Source of the DNA: Mytilus trossulus
Taxonomy: Eukaryota; Mollusca; Bivalvia; Mytilida; Mytilidae
NCBI RefSeq assembly: GCF_036588685.1
Contig: NC_086386.1
Span: forward strand, 68,198,682-68,262,681
Direction: 5' to 3'
Length of the DNA: 64,000 nucleotides
Shown here in pieces: positions 26,121 to 39,001 of this stretch. Below the pieces are notes generated by a model. That model made no database searches and was not told the origin of the DNA. It saw nothing but the letters and a program-made list of their open reading frames with translations. The position numbers and the translations under genes were made by a program. The stretch's first letter is position 1. Every line of letters begins with the position of its first letter.

Positions 26121-26312
26121 ATGTCAACTTTGGCTGAGGAATTTGATAGATTAAAGGAATTACATCAATATCATTATATACATATAAACGAGTCTAAATT
26201 GAAAACTACGTTCAAACCTATGATTGCGTTGGATAAAAACCGCAATTTTTATACGTGTGCATGTAAAACAAATTTCGTTGTAGACGGGTCTAAAAACTGC
26301 TGTATTAGATAA
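26121..26312 (+). CDS. Hypothetical 63-codon ORF, weak
   Basis: ATG-started, with balanced composition, lower Leu/Phe bias than chance AT-rich frames and Cys at the end (CAC...CC). No neighbour exon, domain or poly-A signal supports it. Could be chance or an exon fragment. Confidence 0.15.
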   Translation: MSTLAEEFDRLKELHQYHYIHINESKLKTTFKPMIALDKNRNFYTCACKTNFVVDGSKNCCIR

Positions 26313-26464
26313 AAGAATAATGACACTATGCTGCATGGTGGAATTATCTACTAAAGTATATTTGCATCGAATTATATACTAAAGTATGTATATATACATA
26401 TATGAGTACGTCTGAACCTACAATGTTAGACCTGTACATTCCCTTTAGTAATTTTTTTGTTTTC

Positions 26465-26557
26465 CCTCGCCGGGATTCGAACTCATGCTACTGAGATATC
26501 GTGACACCAAATAGCGTGCACTATAACCGACGCGCTAGACCACTCGACGACCTTGGC
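26465..26557 (-). repeat. tRNA-like SINE head
   Basis: Minus-strand A-box-like TGGTCTAGCGCG and perfect B-box GTTCGAATCCC at tRNA-like spacing with a long variable region. The ends do not pair as an acceptor stem, so it is a tRNA-derived retroelement head and not a functional tRNA. Confidence 0.6.
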
Positions 26558-26874
26558 TTCACAAATAATAATGATTTCGGTGGTCGGGTGTTACCTTTCC
26601 TCGTTAGTTAATTTAGCGTCGTAATACAGTACATGATAAATAAGTCATGAAGATGAAATTGTTATACCTGTATACTAACATTGCCTATGTAAATTTTAAA
26701 ATTGTTTGTATTTACATTGAACGACAAATCTATGTGACGTATCAAATTTTCTGACGGCAGACACACAAATCAATAAATATGTGTTTGTAAATAGATGTTG
26801 ATATGTTCTGTTAAATTGTTCCTTTTCAAATTGTTATACGATGATGACTGATGTACCCATATTTTGACTATTTT

Positions 26875-27140
26875 ATTTATTGTGTCTGTTTAGTTAACGC
26901 GTCAATGTAAATATAACGGAATTTTACGAGACTGTCATAAAAGTGAGAGGGTTAGCGATATAAAACCAGGTTTAATCCACCATTCTCTACATTTGAAAAT
27001 GCCTGTACCAAGTCAGGAATATGACAGTTCTTGTCCATTCGTTTTTGATGCGTATTGTTATATGATTTTGCCATGTGATTATAATCTTTCCGAATTGATT
27101 TTCCCCTTAGTTCAGTATTTTTGTGAATTTTATTTTTACA
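26875..27140 (+). repeat. Repeat family A copy
   Basis: Well preserved: TAAAACCAGGTTTAATCCAC, TGCCTGTACCAAGTCAGGA, TTTGCCATGTGATTAT. The open frame at 26993 lies entirely in the repeat. Confidence 0.75.
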
Positions 27141-27389
27141 GATCAGCTGAAATATCTATTGTAACGGATTCTACAAATTAATGCAAGATACAGTCACAAA
27201 AATAATTATATTTCGGCCACCATTTAAGCTTCCTCAACTAACGTTAGACTCTAGAATTCAAAATAGGGTGAACGGATTATATAAACCGGAGAGAAAATGT
27301 AATACTAGCTCAATCAATATATACAAGTCTAGTTTGAAAATCATTTATATATATATAATTTCATAAGGTTTGCAATCAGAAAGTTCTAC

Positions 27390-28312
27390 AAAAGAGGGAC
27401 GAAAGATACCAAAGGGACAGTCAAACTCATAAATCGAAAACAAACTGACAACTCCATGGCTGAAAATGAAAAAAAAAAACCAGACAAACAAAAGTAGACA
27501 AAACACAACATAGAAAACCAAAGAATAAACAACACGAACCCCACCAAAAACTAGGGGTGATCTCATGTGCTCCGGAAGGGTAAGCAGATCCTGTTCCACA
27601 TGTAGCACCCGTCGTGTTGCTTATGTGCTATCAAATCCGGTAAATAGTCTAATTCGGTAGGTCACATTCATGAAAGGGAAGGGAATTGTAGTTATGACGT
27701 AAGGAACATATCCGATATCATTTGTGAAACGGTTATTCCAAAACGGTCAACAAACTCGTGATGGCGTCCGTAAAATTTACGAAGGGATGATTTCAACTTC
27801 ACAATTTGAAACTCTTGGTTTAATAGCTTTCTTGTGAGCAGCAACCCTCTATCAACAAAATCATGATAGGAAATGCAGGCATGGGCATATCGTATCAATT
27901 GGGAGATATATACCCCGTATGCAGGTGCCGCTGCTTAGATATGGAAAGTTCATATAGATGTAAGTCAAGATATGAAGTCGACTTAACTGTATCTATAGTA
28001 TCCTTTATCTCTAGTTCAATGGGATAGGTGCGTTCTACATAATCACCAAATTTTGAATTATTTAGTGAAAGAACATCATCTATATAGAGGAAAGTAGAGT
28101 TAAAGGATATTGCTTACTTATTATCTATCTTTCTAAGAAGTTCCTGCATGAAGTCAGCCTCATAATAATAAAGAAATAAGTCGGCAAGTAGAGTGGCACA
28201 GTTTGTTCCCATTTGAATGCCGACCGTCTGTTGAAAAACACGTCCTCCGAACGTAACAAATATGTTGTCAATCAAAAAATCAAGCATATTTATAATATCA
28301 GTTTCAGAGAAT
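27390..28312 (-). pseudogene. Broken copy of the RT element with tail
   Basis: Reading leftward from 28312 it has the same RT domain and tail as 38002-39001. It retains QTVGIQMGTNCATLLADLF (P to Q and P to T changes beside the palm motif) and YIDDVLSLNN. It has an in-frame stop after LLRKIDNK (28114) and a deletion of about 80 bp or more between DLHL and the NFPF block, which shifts the frame. The C-terminal part is open again at 27692-27898. The tail runs to 27390. Confidence 0.85.
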
Positions 28313-30104
28313 TGCGTAATGAATTTATTGATTATACATTGTACTAACCATACATCAAAACCAACGGGGCTAGACAATTAACATCTTTATAAATGTATAA
28401 ATTATCGGCAACAGACGTTGCACATGTTTACCGAATACCGATACGAAAATCTTATAGTCTATTATTATAAACGAAACAAATAAAGTTAATACAACACAAG
28501 TGGAACTAGCATGGATTCAAAAAGGGTGGAACTTGATAAGTCGACAGCGTCAGTGTCTAGTCATGCTAGTGAAATACACAAATAACTACCCACTCAGTCA
28601 AAGTACCAAAGTATTACAGCCGGGAGTTTTACAAATCCGATGACATAGCTGCAAGTGAATTCTTACCCCTTTCCCTATTAAAAGTACATGCCCACGATTG
28701 TTTTAAATTTAAGATTTAATATCAGTATTGTAACTTCAGTTGGGTCTTGATGCTGTAAATAAGCATTTCTGCTGTTGTTTTTTATTTGGTCGGGTTGTTG
28801 TCTCTTTGACACATTCCCCATTTCCATTCTCAATTTTATTTAAATTTCAAGCAAGTGTGAATTTTTTTAATGATTCAAATTTCTTAACAGACATATAGTT
28901 CAGCTTTTATTTTACTATCGTTCCAACTCATTTTTATCCTTACACTATTTTAAATTATAACTGGGAAAATGTTGTTCGATTGCCGAAATGACAAATATCC
29001 ACTGAGGGCCAACTATTGTGAAATGAGTAACTAAAGTTCTACGTGTGGCCTCAAGCAAACTACAAATGGCATCCAAATAATAATAATAATAATAATATAA
29101 GGCATTATAAAATAACAAATATATCAAATGGGAGAAATAAATCGACGACTGGATTACTAGTATTATTTAAATCTAATCGAGTTTTAACATAGTAATATTA
29201 TCGGAAATCAGAGTTTTAATATTTTTATTGGACACAAATGTATTGAAATACAGATAATATGTACATTTTGCAGCTTAGATAAATGTGAAAAAAACTCAAC
29301 GAAAATACGTTCCTGTTCTCTTTATTATAAGTCTTCATATGTCAATGTACAACACTATTCATTTTTTATGTTTTTATTATTTGTTATTTATATCCATCCA
29401 TTTCTTCTTCGTGGTTGTAACTGTTTTAGGACAGGTTTGATTCATTGCCTTGGTCACTTTCCTGAAGACCTATGACGACCTTTACTGACTTTCTTTTATG
29501 ATTTTTGATAAACAAATAGAAATTAGAATATCAAAGCACGTGAAGTGATCACTACAGGTTATCGCACGACCTTCAACAATAAGTAGAACCCATACCATGT
29601 AGTAACCAATAAAAGGTCACAATATGACAAAATTTGAAACTTTTTAAACGAAAAAACCGACTGCGTGATGTTTAAGGCTTAAAGAGTATCAAACTATTAT
29701 TATCATTGAAGATATGAGGTCAAATATGCTGATTGATGTTCAATGTATACCAATGCAGACAAAGTGGGAAACTTTGTACTTCCGGAACGCTTTCACATGA
29801 AACAAAACAACAACAAATAACGCTTTTCTATACTCTTCATAATATTATGTTAGTGTACAACAATATTGCATTCATTATGTTATTATTGTTACAACCATTC
29901 ATTGTCCTCCTCGATTCTAGTTGTTTGTAGGAATTGTAAGATATATTGACAAGTATTTCCTAGTGATCTATGCTGACCTTTAATTTTGTTTATGATCTTA
30001 ATTAGCACGTTATCCTACCTTTGATCATAAGTGTTGAAAATTGATAGCCAGCTATTACTACATGAAATCATAACAAAACAGTGTGGTTGCTGTGTCCTTG
30101 AAAC

Positions 30105-30245
30105 ATTCATTGTTTTACACCCTCACGGGAATTTCTCGCTACATTGAAGACCTGTTGGTGACCTTTTGCTGTTGTTTTTTCTATGGTCGGGATGTTGTCT
30201 CCTTGACACATTCCCCATTTCCATTCTCAATTTCAATTTTATTCT
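30105..30245 (+). repeat. Repeat family B partial copy
   Basis: TCTCGCTACATTGAAGACCT, GGTCGGGATGTTGTCTCCTT, TTCTCAATTTC. A shorter copy is at 28740-28840. Confidence 0.7.
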
Positions 30246-30849
30246 AAATATGAAATATAATGCATGCATCTTTATTCTTTTTCGTCAGGCCTGCATCCTA
30301 ACATCTTTATTGGTGTAAACTGGAAAGAAAAGAAACATACTCTTTAAATAAAAATACAGAAACTCTCTATGTTTTCCAATGAGACACATATTTAGAAGAG
30401 ACAAACTCCGATGGATGGACCTTATAGATGTCACCACATAACCTTCAACAATGACCATACAATATAGTAAGCAATAAAAATTCACGATATCACAAAATAT
30501 AAAACAATAAAAACTAGAAAATCTGACGCTGTGATTATTTATTTAATGTATTATGGAGTATCGAATTAATATGAAACTGCAATTTTCATGGTAGACCTAA
30601 GCTTTCATATGATGGTTGGGGATGAATGCATACCAATACAGACAAATAGTTTTACTTCAGAAACGAAGAAACCGTTCAGACTATTTCAGAAAAAATATAA
30701 TAGCAAATATACCGAGCTCAGAAGAAATTTCAAAACGGAAAGTCCGTAAATGGCAAAATCAAAAGCTCAAACGCTTCAAATGAATGGATAAAATAAACTC
30801 AATCAGCGCTGAATAAACAGACTTAGTGATTTTTTATTTGTAAATAATC

Positions 30850-30993
30850 GATTTGCTTTAGTCTAGAATTTTAGTTTATTGAAGGACCTTTTGTCTTATT
30901 TGCTTTAAATTGTAAAAATTTCGAATTAGCTCTCGCCGCGATATAGCCTTTTTGTGAAAATGCGGCGTAAAGCAACCAACAATCAATCAATCT
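30850..30993 (+). repeat. SINE 3' end with CAATCAATC tail
   Basis: CCGCGATATAGCCTTTTTG, ATGCGGCGTAAAGCAAC and a terminal AATCAATCAATC tail. I recall this 3' end from mollusc SINEs; the 5' part is not resolved. Confidence 0.6.
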
Positions 30994-31081
30994 TAAAATA
31001 AAGCATTGTTGTTGTAGTTGTATATTGTATACTTCATAACAATTTCTTGTTTTGATTTTTCTTATGTGTGTATTTGTTTGT

Positions 31082-31299
31082 TCGTCCCCGAGGGTATCAC
31101 CAGCCCAGTAGTCAACATATCGGTGTTGACATGAATATCAATATTGTGGTCATTTTTATAAATTTCCTGTTTACCAAACTTTGAAATTTTCGAAAAACTA
31201 AGGATTGGCTTTATAAATATTTTGATATGAGTGTCACTGATGAGTCTTATGTAGACGAAATGCGCGTCTGGCGTACTAAATTATAATCCTGGTTCCTTT
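31082..31299 (+). repeat. Repeat family C relative, immediately left of the 890-bp duplication
   Basis: GAGGGTATCACCAGCCCAGT, TGATGAGTCTTATGTAGACG and GCGCGTCTGGCGTAC. The 5' part resembles 2395-2500. Confidence 0.7.
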
Positions 31300-33080
31300 G
31301 AGAACTATTTGATTATTTTGTAATTGTCTGTTATATTTCATTGTAATTCCTGACAACAATATATATAGCTAACGATGTAACCCTCTTTAGATAAAGAATT
31401 ATTATTATTATTACAATGTATTAGAAATTTAGATATTATCAAAAAAAAATAAGGTTTCAACTCCCTCAGGCAAAGTTGAAATTAAATGGATTTGCCTATT
31501 TTATAAGTTTATTCTTGGTCATGAAGCTGTTCAATTGTTTCGGTTCTTATAAAGCATTGGCTTTCAAAATATGGCTTTCAGCGTTTTTGATAGAAGTGTT
31601 TCGGATGCATGAAATTTATATTACGAGTTGTTTTTATTTGTTGTGCACGGATATTTCAGTCGGTGTGGGATAACACAGATAATTTTATTTATTTTGCGCT
31701 GTATAAAATTTACGAATTCATTTTGAATTAGGATTGTAGTTACCTCCAATCTTTCCTATGATTCATTGTTCGGGTTTGTTTATATTTTTGGTATATTTTG
31801 GTGTATCTGGTCCTGAATGTTCGCGTCTGGTTCTGGATTTTCAAAATTGTTGTCCTCAAACACCACTGAAGAGACTTAAATTGTCGTAATACTTCGTAAG
31901 TAGTGTTTTAAAATTAGGGCCATTGATATTTGTTAATATTTAGATAAGCGGGGTCGATACCTCTGCTAATCAATTAAGTTCCCGATGGATTCATTTAATC
32001 AGTAGAATATACTTTATAAATATATGAAATGACGGATATGGTTTAATTGAAATCCGTTTTGGAATTCATTTTAGATTATGGAATGTACCTCCTTAATGCA
32101 TAACTCTGATACATTGTCACTGCGGTGGTGGTCTCGACACAGCGTTCTCTTCTCGTGTACAGCTAGAAGGTCGTGGTCTCTTATCACGTGAGAACTATTT
32201 GATTATTTTGTAATTGTCTGTTATATTTCATTGTAATTCCTGACAATAATATATGTAGCTAACGATGTAACCCTCTTTAGATAAAGAATAATTATTATTA
32301 TTATTACAATGTATTAGAAATTTAGATATTATTAAAAAAAATAAGGTTTCAACTCCCTCAGGCAAAGTTGAAATTAAATGGATTTGCCTATTTTATAAGT
32401 TTATTCTTGGTCATGAAGCTGTTCAATTGTTTCGGTTCTTATAAAGCATTGGCTTTCAAAATATGGCTTTCAGCGTTTCTGATAGAAGTGTTTCGGATGC
32501 ATGAAATTTATATTACGTGTTGTTTTTATTTTTTGAGCACGGATATTTCAGTCGGTGTGGGATAACACTGATAATTTTATTTATTTTGCGCTGTATAAAC
32601 TTTACGAATTCATTTTGAATTAGGAATGTAGCTACCTTCAATCTTTCCTATGATTCATTGTTCGGGATGGTTATATTTTTGGTATATTTTAGTGTACCTG
32701 GTCCTGAATGTTCGCGTCTGGTTCTGGATTTTCTAAAGTTTGTCCTCAAACACCACTGAAGAGACTTAAATTGTCGTAATACTTCGTAAGTAGTGTTTTA
32801 AAATTAGTGCCATTGATATCTGTTAATATTTAGATAAGCGGGGTCGATACCTCTGCTAATCAATTAAGTTCCCGATGGATTCACTTAATCAGTAGAATAT
32901 ACTTTATAAATATATGAAAAGACGGATATGGTTTAATTGAAATCAGTTTTGGAATTCATTTAAGATTATGGAATGTACCTCCTTAATGCATAACTCTGAT
33001 ACATTGTCACTGCGGTGGTGGTCTCAACACAGCGTTCTCTTCTCGTGTACAGCTAGAAGGTCGTGGTCTCTATTCACGTG
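31300..33080. repeat. Two tandem copies of an ~890-bp unit
   Basis: 31300-32189 and 32190-33080 are near-identical throughout, starting GAGAACTATTTGATT and ending AAGGTCGTGGTCTC.(T)A.TCACGTG, with a TTA microsatellite length difference and scattered substitutions. Each holds a 65-codon open frame (31476 and 32368) differing at three residues. Nothing else supports it as a gene. Confidence 0.9.
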
Positions 33081-33099
33081 GGGGACACAGATATTGGTA

Positions 33100-35330
33100 T
33101 TGATATTTGCTGCTTATTCGATAACAAAGCTGCATTTATGAATAGGAAAAAGACTGGTCTCGATTACATTAATTTCTGAGGATTTAACTTAGTTAATTAG
33201 CACGTTTAAATTCAACTTAGAGTGTTGATTTTGTACACACAAAAAAACATCAAAGATGCCAAGATTATATTTTTGTTTGACAGAAGCGCAGTTCCTTAAT
33301 CGTTATACAAAAAAGTTATCACTGACGATTAAAAGAAAAAGTTAACAGGCTAGATAAAACATAATTTGAAAACCGTCGAAAAAAGCAAAATTGGAATGGC
33401 TTTTGTAAATCTGGCTAAGGTTGTCTACAATTGGGTAGAAACCAGGTTTAACATCCATTTCTCAGTATCACGATCCAGTTGCTTTATAAAATTTATTAAA
33501 AGAATATAAATAGAAAATTTTAGAAAGTATTGTTATAAATCATGTCAGTGCCGAAGTTCTGACTTCTTTGAGCTTAAAACTTACGGTCTTCATTACGGAT
33601 TTATTGCCTGATATTCAATGCTGAATGTATATATTATTCAATCGTTTGATGTGTTTGAGACTTTGGGTTTGTCATTTCATTATTAAATTTTACTAGGAGT
33701 TCGGCATTTTTGTTCTTTTACTTTTTTTTAAGACATCTTTTTTTGTGAGTAGAAATGATATTTATATACTATTTGTGATTATTCTTATTGTAGAAAAAAC
33801 GGGTTTAAAACAAAGTAACTTTTATTGCCAAAGATCTGACATTGGTTGTCTTTAAATCTATGTTTGAAAGTATTAGATTTAATCCTTACAAGTACAAACC
33901 CGTGATATCGCTGGTCCGTGACTGAATTAAAGTATATAACTATGCCTAAGCCTTAGTTTAGTAATTGGTATTGTCATCTGATAAAGTCATGTCGATTATA
34001 AGATACACAGTTTCCTCTGCTTTCAAATCTTTCTGTTTGAACCCGTCGACCTGGAACTTATCAATTATTTGTTATATTAATTATTTGGAAAACAAAAGGT
34101 CCTGGCTATCCAGGAATGGAGTATGTTTAATCAATATAATTGTCATATATTAGTTATCTTAGAAAGTCTTGCTGATTGCTGAATAAAACTACAATAGGGA
34201 ACAATTTAACAATGGTTGAATTTAGTAGTGTCAGCCCTTTGTTTATGACCCGTGTATATAGAAAAATCCAAAATACATCGTTTGGTGGTGCGCCTGCCAA
34301 ATGCGGAACGTACAGATAAGGTAATAGGTAACAGGTGAATATACTATTGGTATCGGTATCGGATTCGACCCGAACTTGTTAATTATTGGCAATATTAATT
34401 ATGTGGAAAACAAAAGGGTCTGAAGTGGTGTAATTTTTAATCTACACATTTGTCCTATATTAGCTATATATAGAGTTACATTCTTTGAATTGTCGTTTTT
34501 ACCCGATGACGGCTGACAAATTGGACCTCGTAGTTTTAGTATTATATATTCTTGACATACTGACTCTTATTACTCGTTAAATGATACGTGGTTAAGTTTG
34601 GTATTGTATTCTTTTGTAATTAATTAATTTTTTATAAAGTAGACAATTCAAGAAATATCAATTAATATGAGCAAAATGATGAGATGTTGTATGATTATCA
34701 ATGAAACAACTATAAACCAGAGTTAAGTTGGTATGGGTGTCTTTCGCCATCTTGGATTGTAAAAAACAGAGAATCTAAGGTCCGTATTTTCTATCAAGTA
34801 AGCAAAATTTGATGCAGGAATGTAGATTTTTAATGTGAATTTTCGTTTTAAAGAACCAATTTATAAGAATATAACTTATAAATATTAATATTTTTACAAG
34901 TGTAGATTATTTGTGGTTGTTTTTTTAATATTTTCAAATTTGCAATTTAAGGGGAGGTAACTCTAAAACAGTGCATTTTCTGAAGGACTCTTCATGAAAT
35001 TTTCCTATTTTGTCTTTTAGCCGGAAAAAAATTACGGTGACCCTATCTTTTCTTTTTATATTCTCAAAGCATTGTATGAAAGCAATCATTTCCTAATTTA
35101 TTTTACAATTCTATCATTTTGTGTAGTTTCTATTCACAAAATGTTGTTTTTCCCTGTATAATCCATACAAAATTTGTCATTTTGTCACAACCTGCAGCTT
35201 GAGAAAATGCACGGTGACCTATCATTTTTATAATATTTTTGAACATGTATCAATAGATACTACATTTTGACAAAGTATGAACAAATTCTATCATTTTTAT
35301 TTTAGACTCCCATACCACCTAAAAATGAAG
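33100..35330. other. No gene seen; repeat-like patches
   Basis: Low-complexity AT-rich DNA. 34950-35320 carries paired words (GTGCATTTTCT / AAAATGCACGGTGACC) that look like an old dispersed repeat. Confidence 0.4.
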
Positions 35331-35535
35331 TGGAAGTAAAAAGTAAAATCACAAAAATGCTGCACTCAGAGGAAAATCCAATCGGAAAGTCCATAATCAC
35401 ATGGCAAAATCAAATGAAAGAACACATCAAAAACGAATAGACAAGAACTGTCATGTTCTTGACTTGGTACAGGCTTTTTCAAATGTAGAAAATGGTGGAT
35501 TAAACCTGGTTTTATAGCGCTAACCCTCTCAATTT
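35330..35535 (-). repeat. Repeat family A copy, minus orientation
   Basis: GACTTGGTACAGGC, GGTGGATTAAACCTGGTTTT, and GAATAGACAAGAACTGTCAT. Confidence 0.7.
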
Positions 35536-36279
35536 GATGACAGTGAAAACAATTGCAGCAAATAGGTCACCATATGGCCTCGGGCAATGAGGAAAAATAC
35601 ATACTGCATTGTCCGCAATAAAGGCACCTAATGTAAAAAATGAGAAACAATTAAAACGAGAAATCTAAAATTCTTATCTATGAAACAATAATCTGTAAAA
35701 ATAATTAGGACCGACATAAACCGACAATTACCATTTGCCAAAAAGTTTGCACAGTAAAAATGTTGCAGATTTGTGAGTGCTCAACCTTTACAAAGTCATT
35801 TTGATATTTAACTTAGTACTTTGATTTTCTCATTTATATGCTTAATGGCATAACTTAGCAAACAAAAGAAAGTGATCAGCAAAAAATAGGGTTTATTTTT
35901 GTTTCGACAATTTATTTTCTTTTTGTAAAACATGCATAAAGATTGCATATTTTGACTTTAACATTGACTCACTGATAGGGTCTTTGCATCGGAACTAAAC
36001 ACATTTATTTCTAAAAAAACCAGTTGTTGGCATGACACGGGTTATGTTCTTCTCATATATTTTATGATAGTATGATACTAAACCCCTAACGGGAGGGATT
36101 GTACCTGATATTCATATGATGAAGACATTATCTTTCAATCAGTTTAATTGAGGTCTGGAGCTGGGATGTCAGTTAACTGCTAGTAGTCTGTTGTTATTTA
36201 TGTATTATTGTCATCTTATTTATTTTCTTTTGTTACATCTTTTGACATCGGACTCGGACTTCTCTTGAACTGAGTTTTA

Positions 36280-36640
36280 ATGTGCGTATTGTTATTCTTT
36301 TACTTTTCTACATTGGCTAGAGGTATATGGGGAGGGTTGAGATTTCATAAACATGTTTAACCCCGCTGCAATTTTGAGCCTGTCCCAAGTCAGGAGCCTC
36401 TGGCCTTTGTTAGTCTTGTATGATTTTAAATTTTAGTTTCTTGTGTATAATTCGGAGTTTAGTATGACGTCCATTATCACTGTACTATTATGCATATTTT
36501 AGGGGCCAGCTGAAGGACACCTACGGGTGCGGGAATTCTCGCTACATTGAAGACCCATTGGTTGCCTTCGGCTGTTGTTTGCTCTATGGTCGGGTGGTTG
36601 TCGCTTTGACATATTCACCATTTCCTTTCTCAATTTTATG
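36280..36640 (+). repeat. Repeat family B, longest copy
   Basis: Blocks CCCAAGTCAGGAGCCTCTGG, GGGGCCAGCTGAAGGACACC, CTCGCTACATTGAAGACC, ATGGTCGGGTGGTTGTCGC and TTTCTCAATTTTAT. Inverted copies at 17195-17470 and 10795-10930; partial copies at 28740-28840, 30105-30245 and 18210-18420. Confidence 0.75.
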
Positions 36641-37309
36641 ATCAGAAACTTGGCGCGCAATCAAGTGTAGTATTCCATATTTACAGACATGACGCTACCT
36701 ATGCTCTAGCCTAAAAAGAAAGTTTCTGTTTTAATGAACAGTCGTGTTAATACACCTTTTTTAAAGACATTTTGATAATCATATTATATACTTTGTTGAA
36801 TTAACAACAGTTTTGATGTGTTTTGTCATTTGATTTTGCCATGTGATTAGGGACTTTCCTCTGAGTTCAATATTTTATGATTTTACTTTTTAAGTACCCT
36901 TTACTAAATTGAAGTAAGCAGATTCATTAACTAAAACTTCTTATCAGCAAGTGCACTTGGTGTGTTGTTTCAAATTAACTTTTCAATATCTGTTTATTTG
37001 TACCTATGTTTATGTTGACCAGGATGCCTGTTTTATAGAATACAGTTATGTTAACTTTTTTGTACGTCTTTCTTTGTGTCTCCTTGTTTCATTGAACAAG
37101 ACTAAAAGATGGGATGTCTCTTATCTGTTATTTTATAGACTATATCTCTATAGCACCTGGATATTACTCAAACTCACATAAAGAATGGTCACTTGTTGAT
37201 TGTTAAAACTTTGTGCTGTTTCGTGGAGGTCATTTTATATTAATGAAGGAAACCAACGTGTCTAGAGAGAACCACCGACCTTCTGTCAAGGAAAACTTCT
37301 AACCTTGTC

Positions 37310-37430
37310 AATTAGGATTGGATTCAAGTGCACCTACCAAATACCGGATTTGAACTCACTAGATCAGTGTTGACAAGTTAGTGATATAGAAGTCCGACTT
37401 CTTAGACCTGTCGATCATCAAGGTCCCTTA
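37310..37430 (-). repeat. Decayed tRNA-like SINE head
   Basis: Minus-strand AGGTCTAAGAAGTCGGAC and GAGTTCAAATCCGGTATT resemble worn A and B boxes. No acceptor stem. Confidence 0.4.
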
Positions 37431-38001
37431 TTCACATGTGGGTCTTGATTTTTTTTTCATTATAGCCTATGTATTTTGCATTGACCGACATTAAAATGAT
37501 CATATGTTGATAGGTGTGATTATTTATCAATGAGGGATAAGCGTGATCTTTGACACTAATGTCAAGGTTAGACGATCCCTAGTAAACGTACATGAACATA
37601 TTTCGCATACAATCATTACATACAAAAACAATATTGGTGACCTATTGCTTAAAGTCTTTAGTGTGATACATCAGAATTCTAATGAAAATCATAATTTCTT
37701 AAGCTGAAAAAAGTAAGTGCTAAAGCCAAAAGTTCAAGTAAAACTGTCTTAATTTAAAAAAAATGTATGCGTACTGAATATTCTATTTCTAAAACAAATG
37801 GTGTTAAAACCAAAAGTGCTACAAAAACAAGCGTAATTGTAGCTATTTTATTGATGTTTGACCTTATATAAGTGATTTAAGTTGAATCAATTATAAACGA
37901 GTGAATTTAATGAATACAACAAAAGGTTTATAAATTTATTTAAACCAGTTTAGACTTTATATCAAAGATAGTTTCAGAACCATTCTGATTAAAACGAAAA
38001 A

Positions 38002-38700
38002 TTCTCTGAAACCGATATTATCAAGATGCTTGATTTCTTGATTGACAACATATTTGTTACGTTCGGAGGACGTGTTTTTCAACAGACTGTCGGCATCCCA
38101 ATGGGAACAAACTGTGCCCCTCTACTTGCTGACTTGTTTCTTTATTATTATGAGGCTGACTTCATGCAGGAACTTCTTAGGAAGAAAGATAAGAAGTTAG
38201 CAATATCCTTTAACTCTACTTTCCGCTATATAGATGACGTTCTTTCACTAAACAATTCAAACTTTGGTGACTATGTGGATCGCATCTATCCCATCGAATT
38301 GGAGATAAAGGATACTACAGATACAGTTAAGTCGGCTTCATATCTTGACTTACATCTAGAAATTGACAATGAGGGTCGGTTGAAGACAAAACTTTACGAC
38401 AAAAGAGATGATTTCAGCTTACCAATTGTGAACTTTCCATTTCTAAGTAGCAACATTCCAGCAGCACCTGCATACGGGGTATATATCTCCCAATTGATAC
38501 GATATTCCCGTGCTTGCATTTCCTATCATGATTTTCTTGAAAGAGGGTTACTGCTCACAAGGAAGCTATTAAACCAAGAGTTCCAAATGGTGAAGTTGAA
38601 ATCATCCCTTCGTAAATTTTACGGACGCCATCACGAGTTGGTTGACCATTATGGAATAACCGTTTCACAAATGATATCGGATATGTTCCTTACGTCGTAA
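38002..38700 (+). CDS. Reverse transcriptase fragment, Penelope-like type, 5'-truncated
   Basis: Open for about 233 codons from TTC 38002 (ATG at 38026) to TAA at 38698. RT palm motifs are visible: QTVGIPMGTNCAPLLADLF and the catalytic YIDD in FRYIDDVLSLNN, followed by SYLDLHLEID and the thumb-like LLTRKLLNQ and SLRKFYGRHHELV. The upstream RT motifs (finger region with the first catalytic Asp) are missing, and no GIY-YIG endonuclease is present, so the copy is 5'-truncated and inactive alone. Homology to the 27.4-28.3 kb copy stops at the same point (AATTCTCTGAAAC). It is a retroelement remnant, not a host gene. Assignment to Penelope-like elements rests on my memory of related bivalve and cnidarian proteins; another RT class is possible. 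Confidence 0.85.
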   Translation, partial: FSETDIIKMLDFLIDNIFVTFGGRVFQQTVGIPMGTNCAPLLADLFLYYYEADFMQELLRKKDKKLAISFNSTFRYIDDVLSLNNSNFGDYVDRIYPIELEIKDTTDTVKSASYLDLHLEIDNEGRLKTKLYDKRDDFSLPIVNFPFLSSNIPAAPAYGVYISQLIRYSRACISYHDFLERGLLLTRKLLNQEFQMVKLKSSLRKFYGRHHELVDHYGITVSQMISDMFLTS

Positions 38701-39001
38701 CTACAATCCCCTTCCCTTTCATGAATTTGACCTACCGAATTAGACTATTTACCGGATTTGTAATCACATAAGCAACACGGCGGGTGCCGCATGTGGAGCA
38801 GGATCTGCTTCCCTTCCGGAGCACCTGAGATCACCCCTAGTTTTTGGTGGGGTTCGTGTTGTTTATTCTTTAGTTTTCTATGTTGTGTCATGTGTACTAT
38901 TGTTTTTCTGTTTGTCTTTTTCATTTTTAGCCATGGCGTTGTCAGTTTGTTTTAGATTTACGAGTTTGACTGTCCCTTTGGTGTATTTCGTCCCTCTTTT
39001 C
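38701..39001 (+). repeat. 3' tail of the RT element
   Basis: About 300 bp of non-coding tail after the RT stop, with GCACCTGAGATCACCCC, TTTTTGGTGGGGTTCGTGTT, AGCCATGGCGTTGTCAG and an end at TCGTCCCTCTTTT. The same tail occurs behind the broken RT copy and as solo fragments elsewhere in the window. Confidence 0.85.

Noticed and set aside
26465-26557. Functional tRNA gene
   Set aside because: Good A and B boxes but the ends do not form an acceptor stem; interpreted as a SINE head.
27692-28377. Two separate small genes
   Set aside because: They are fragments of one broken RT copy, shown by alignment to 38002-38700.
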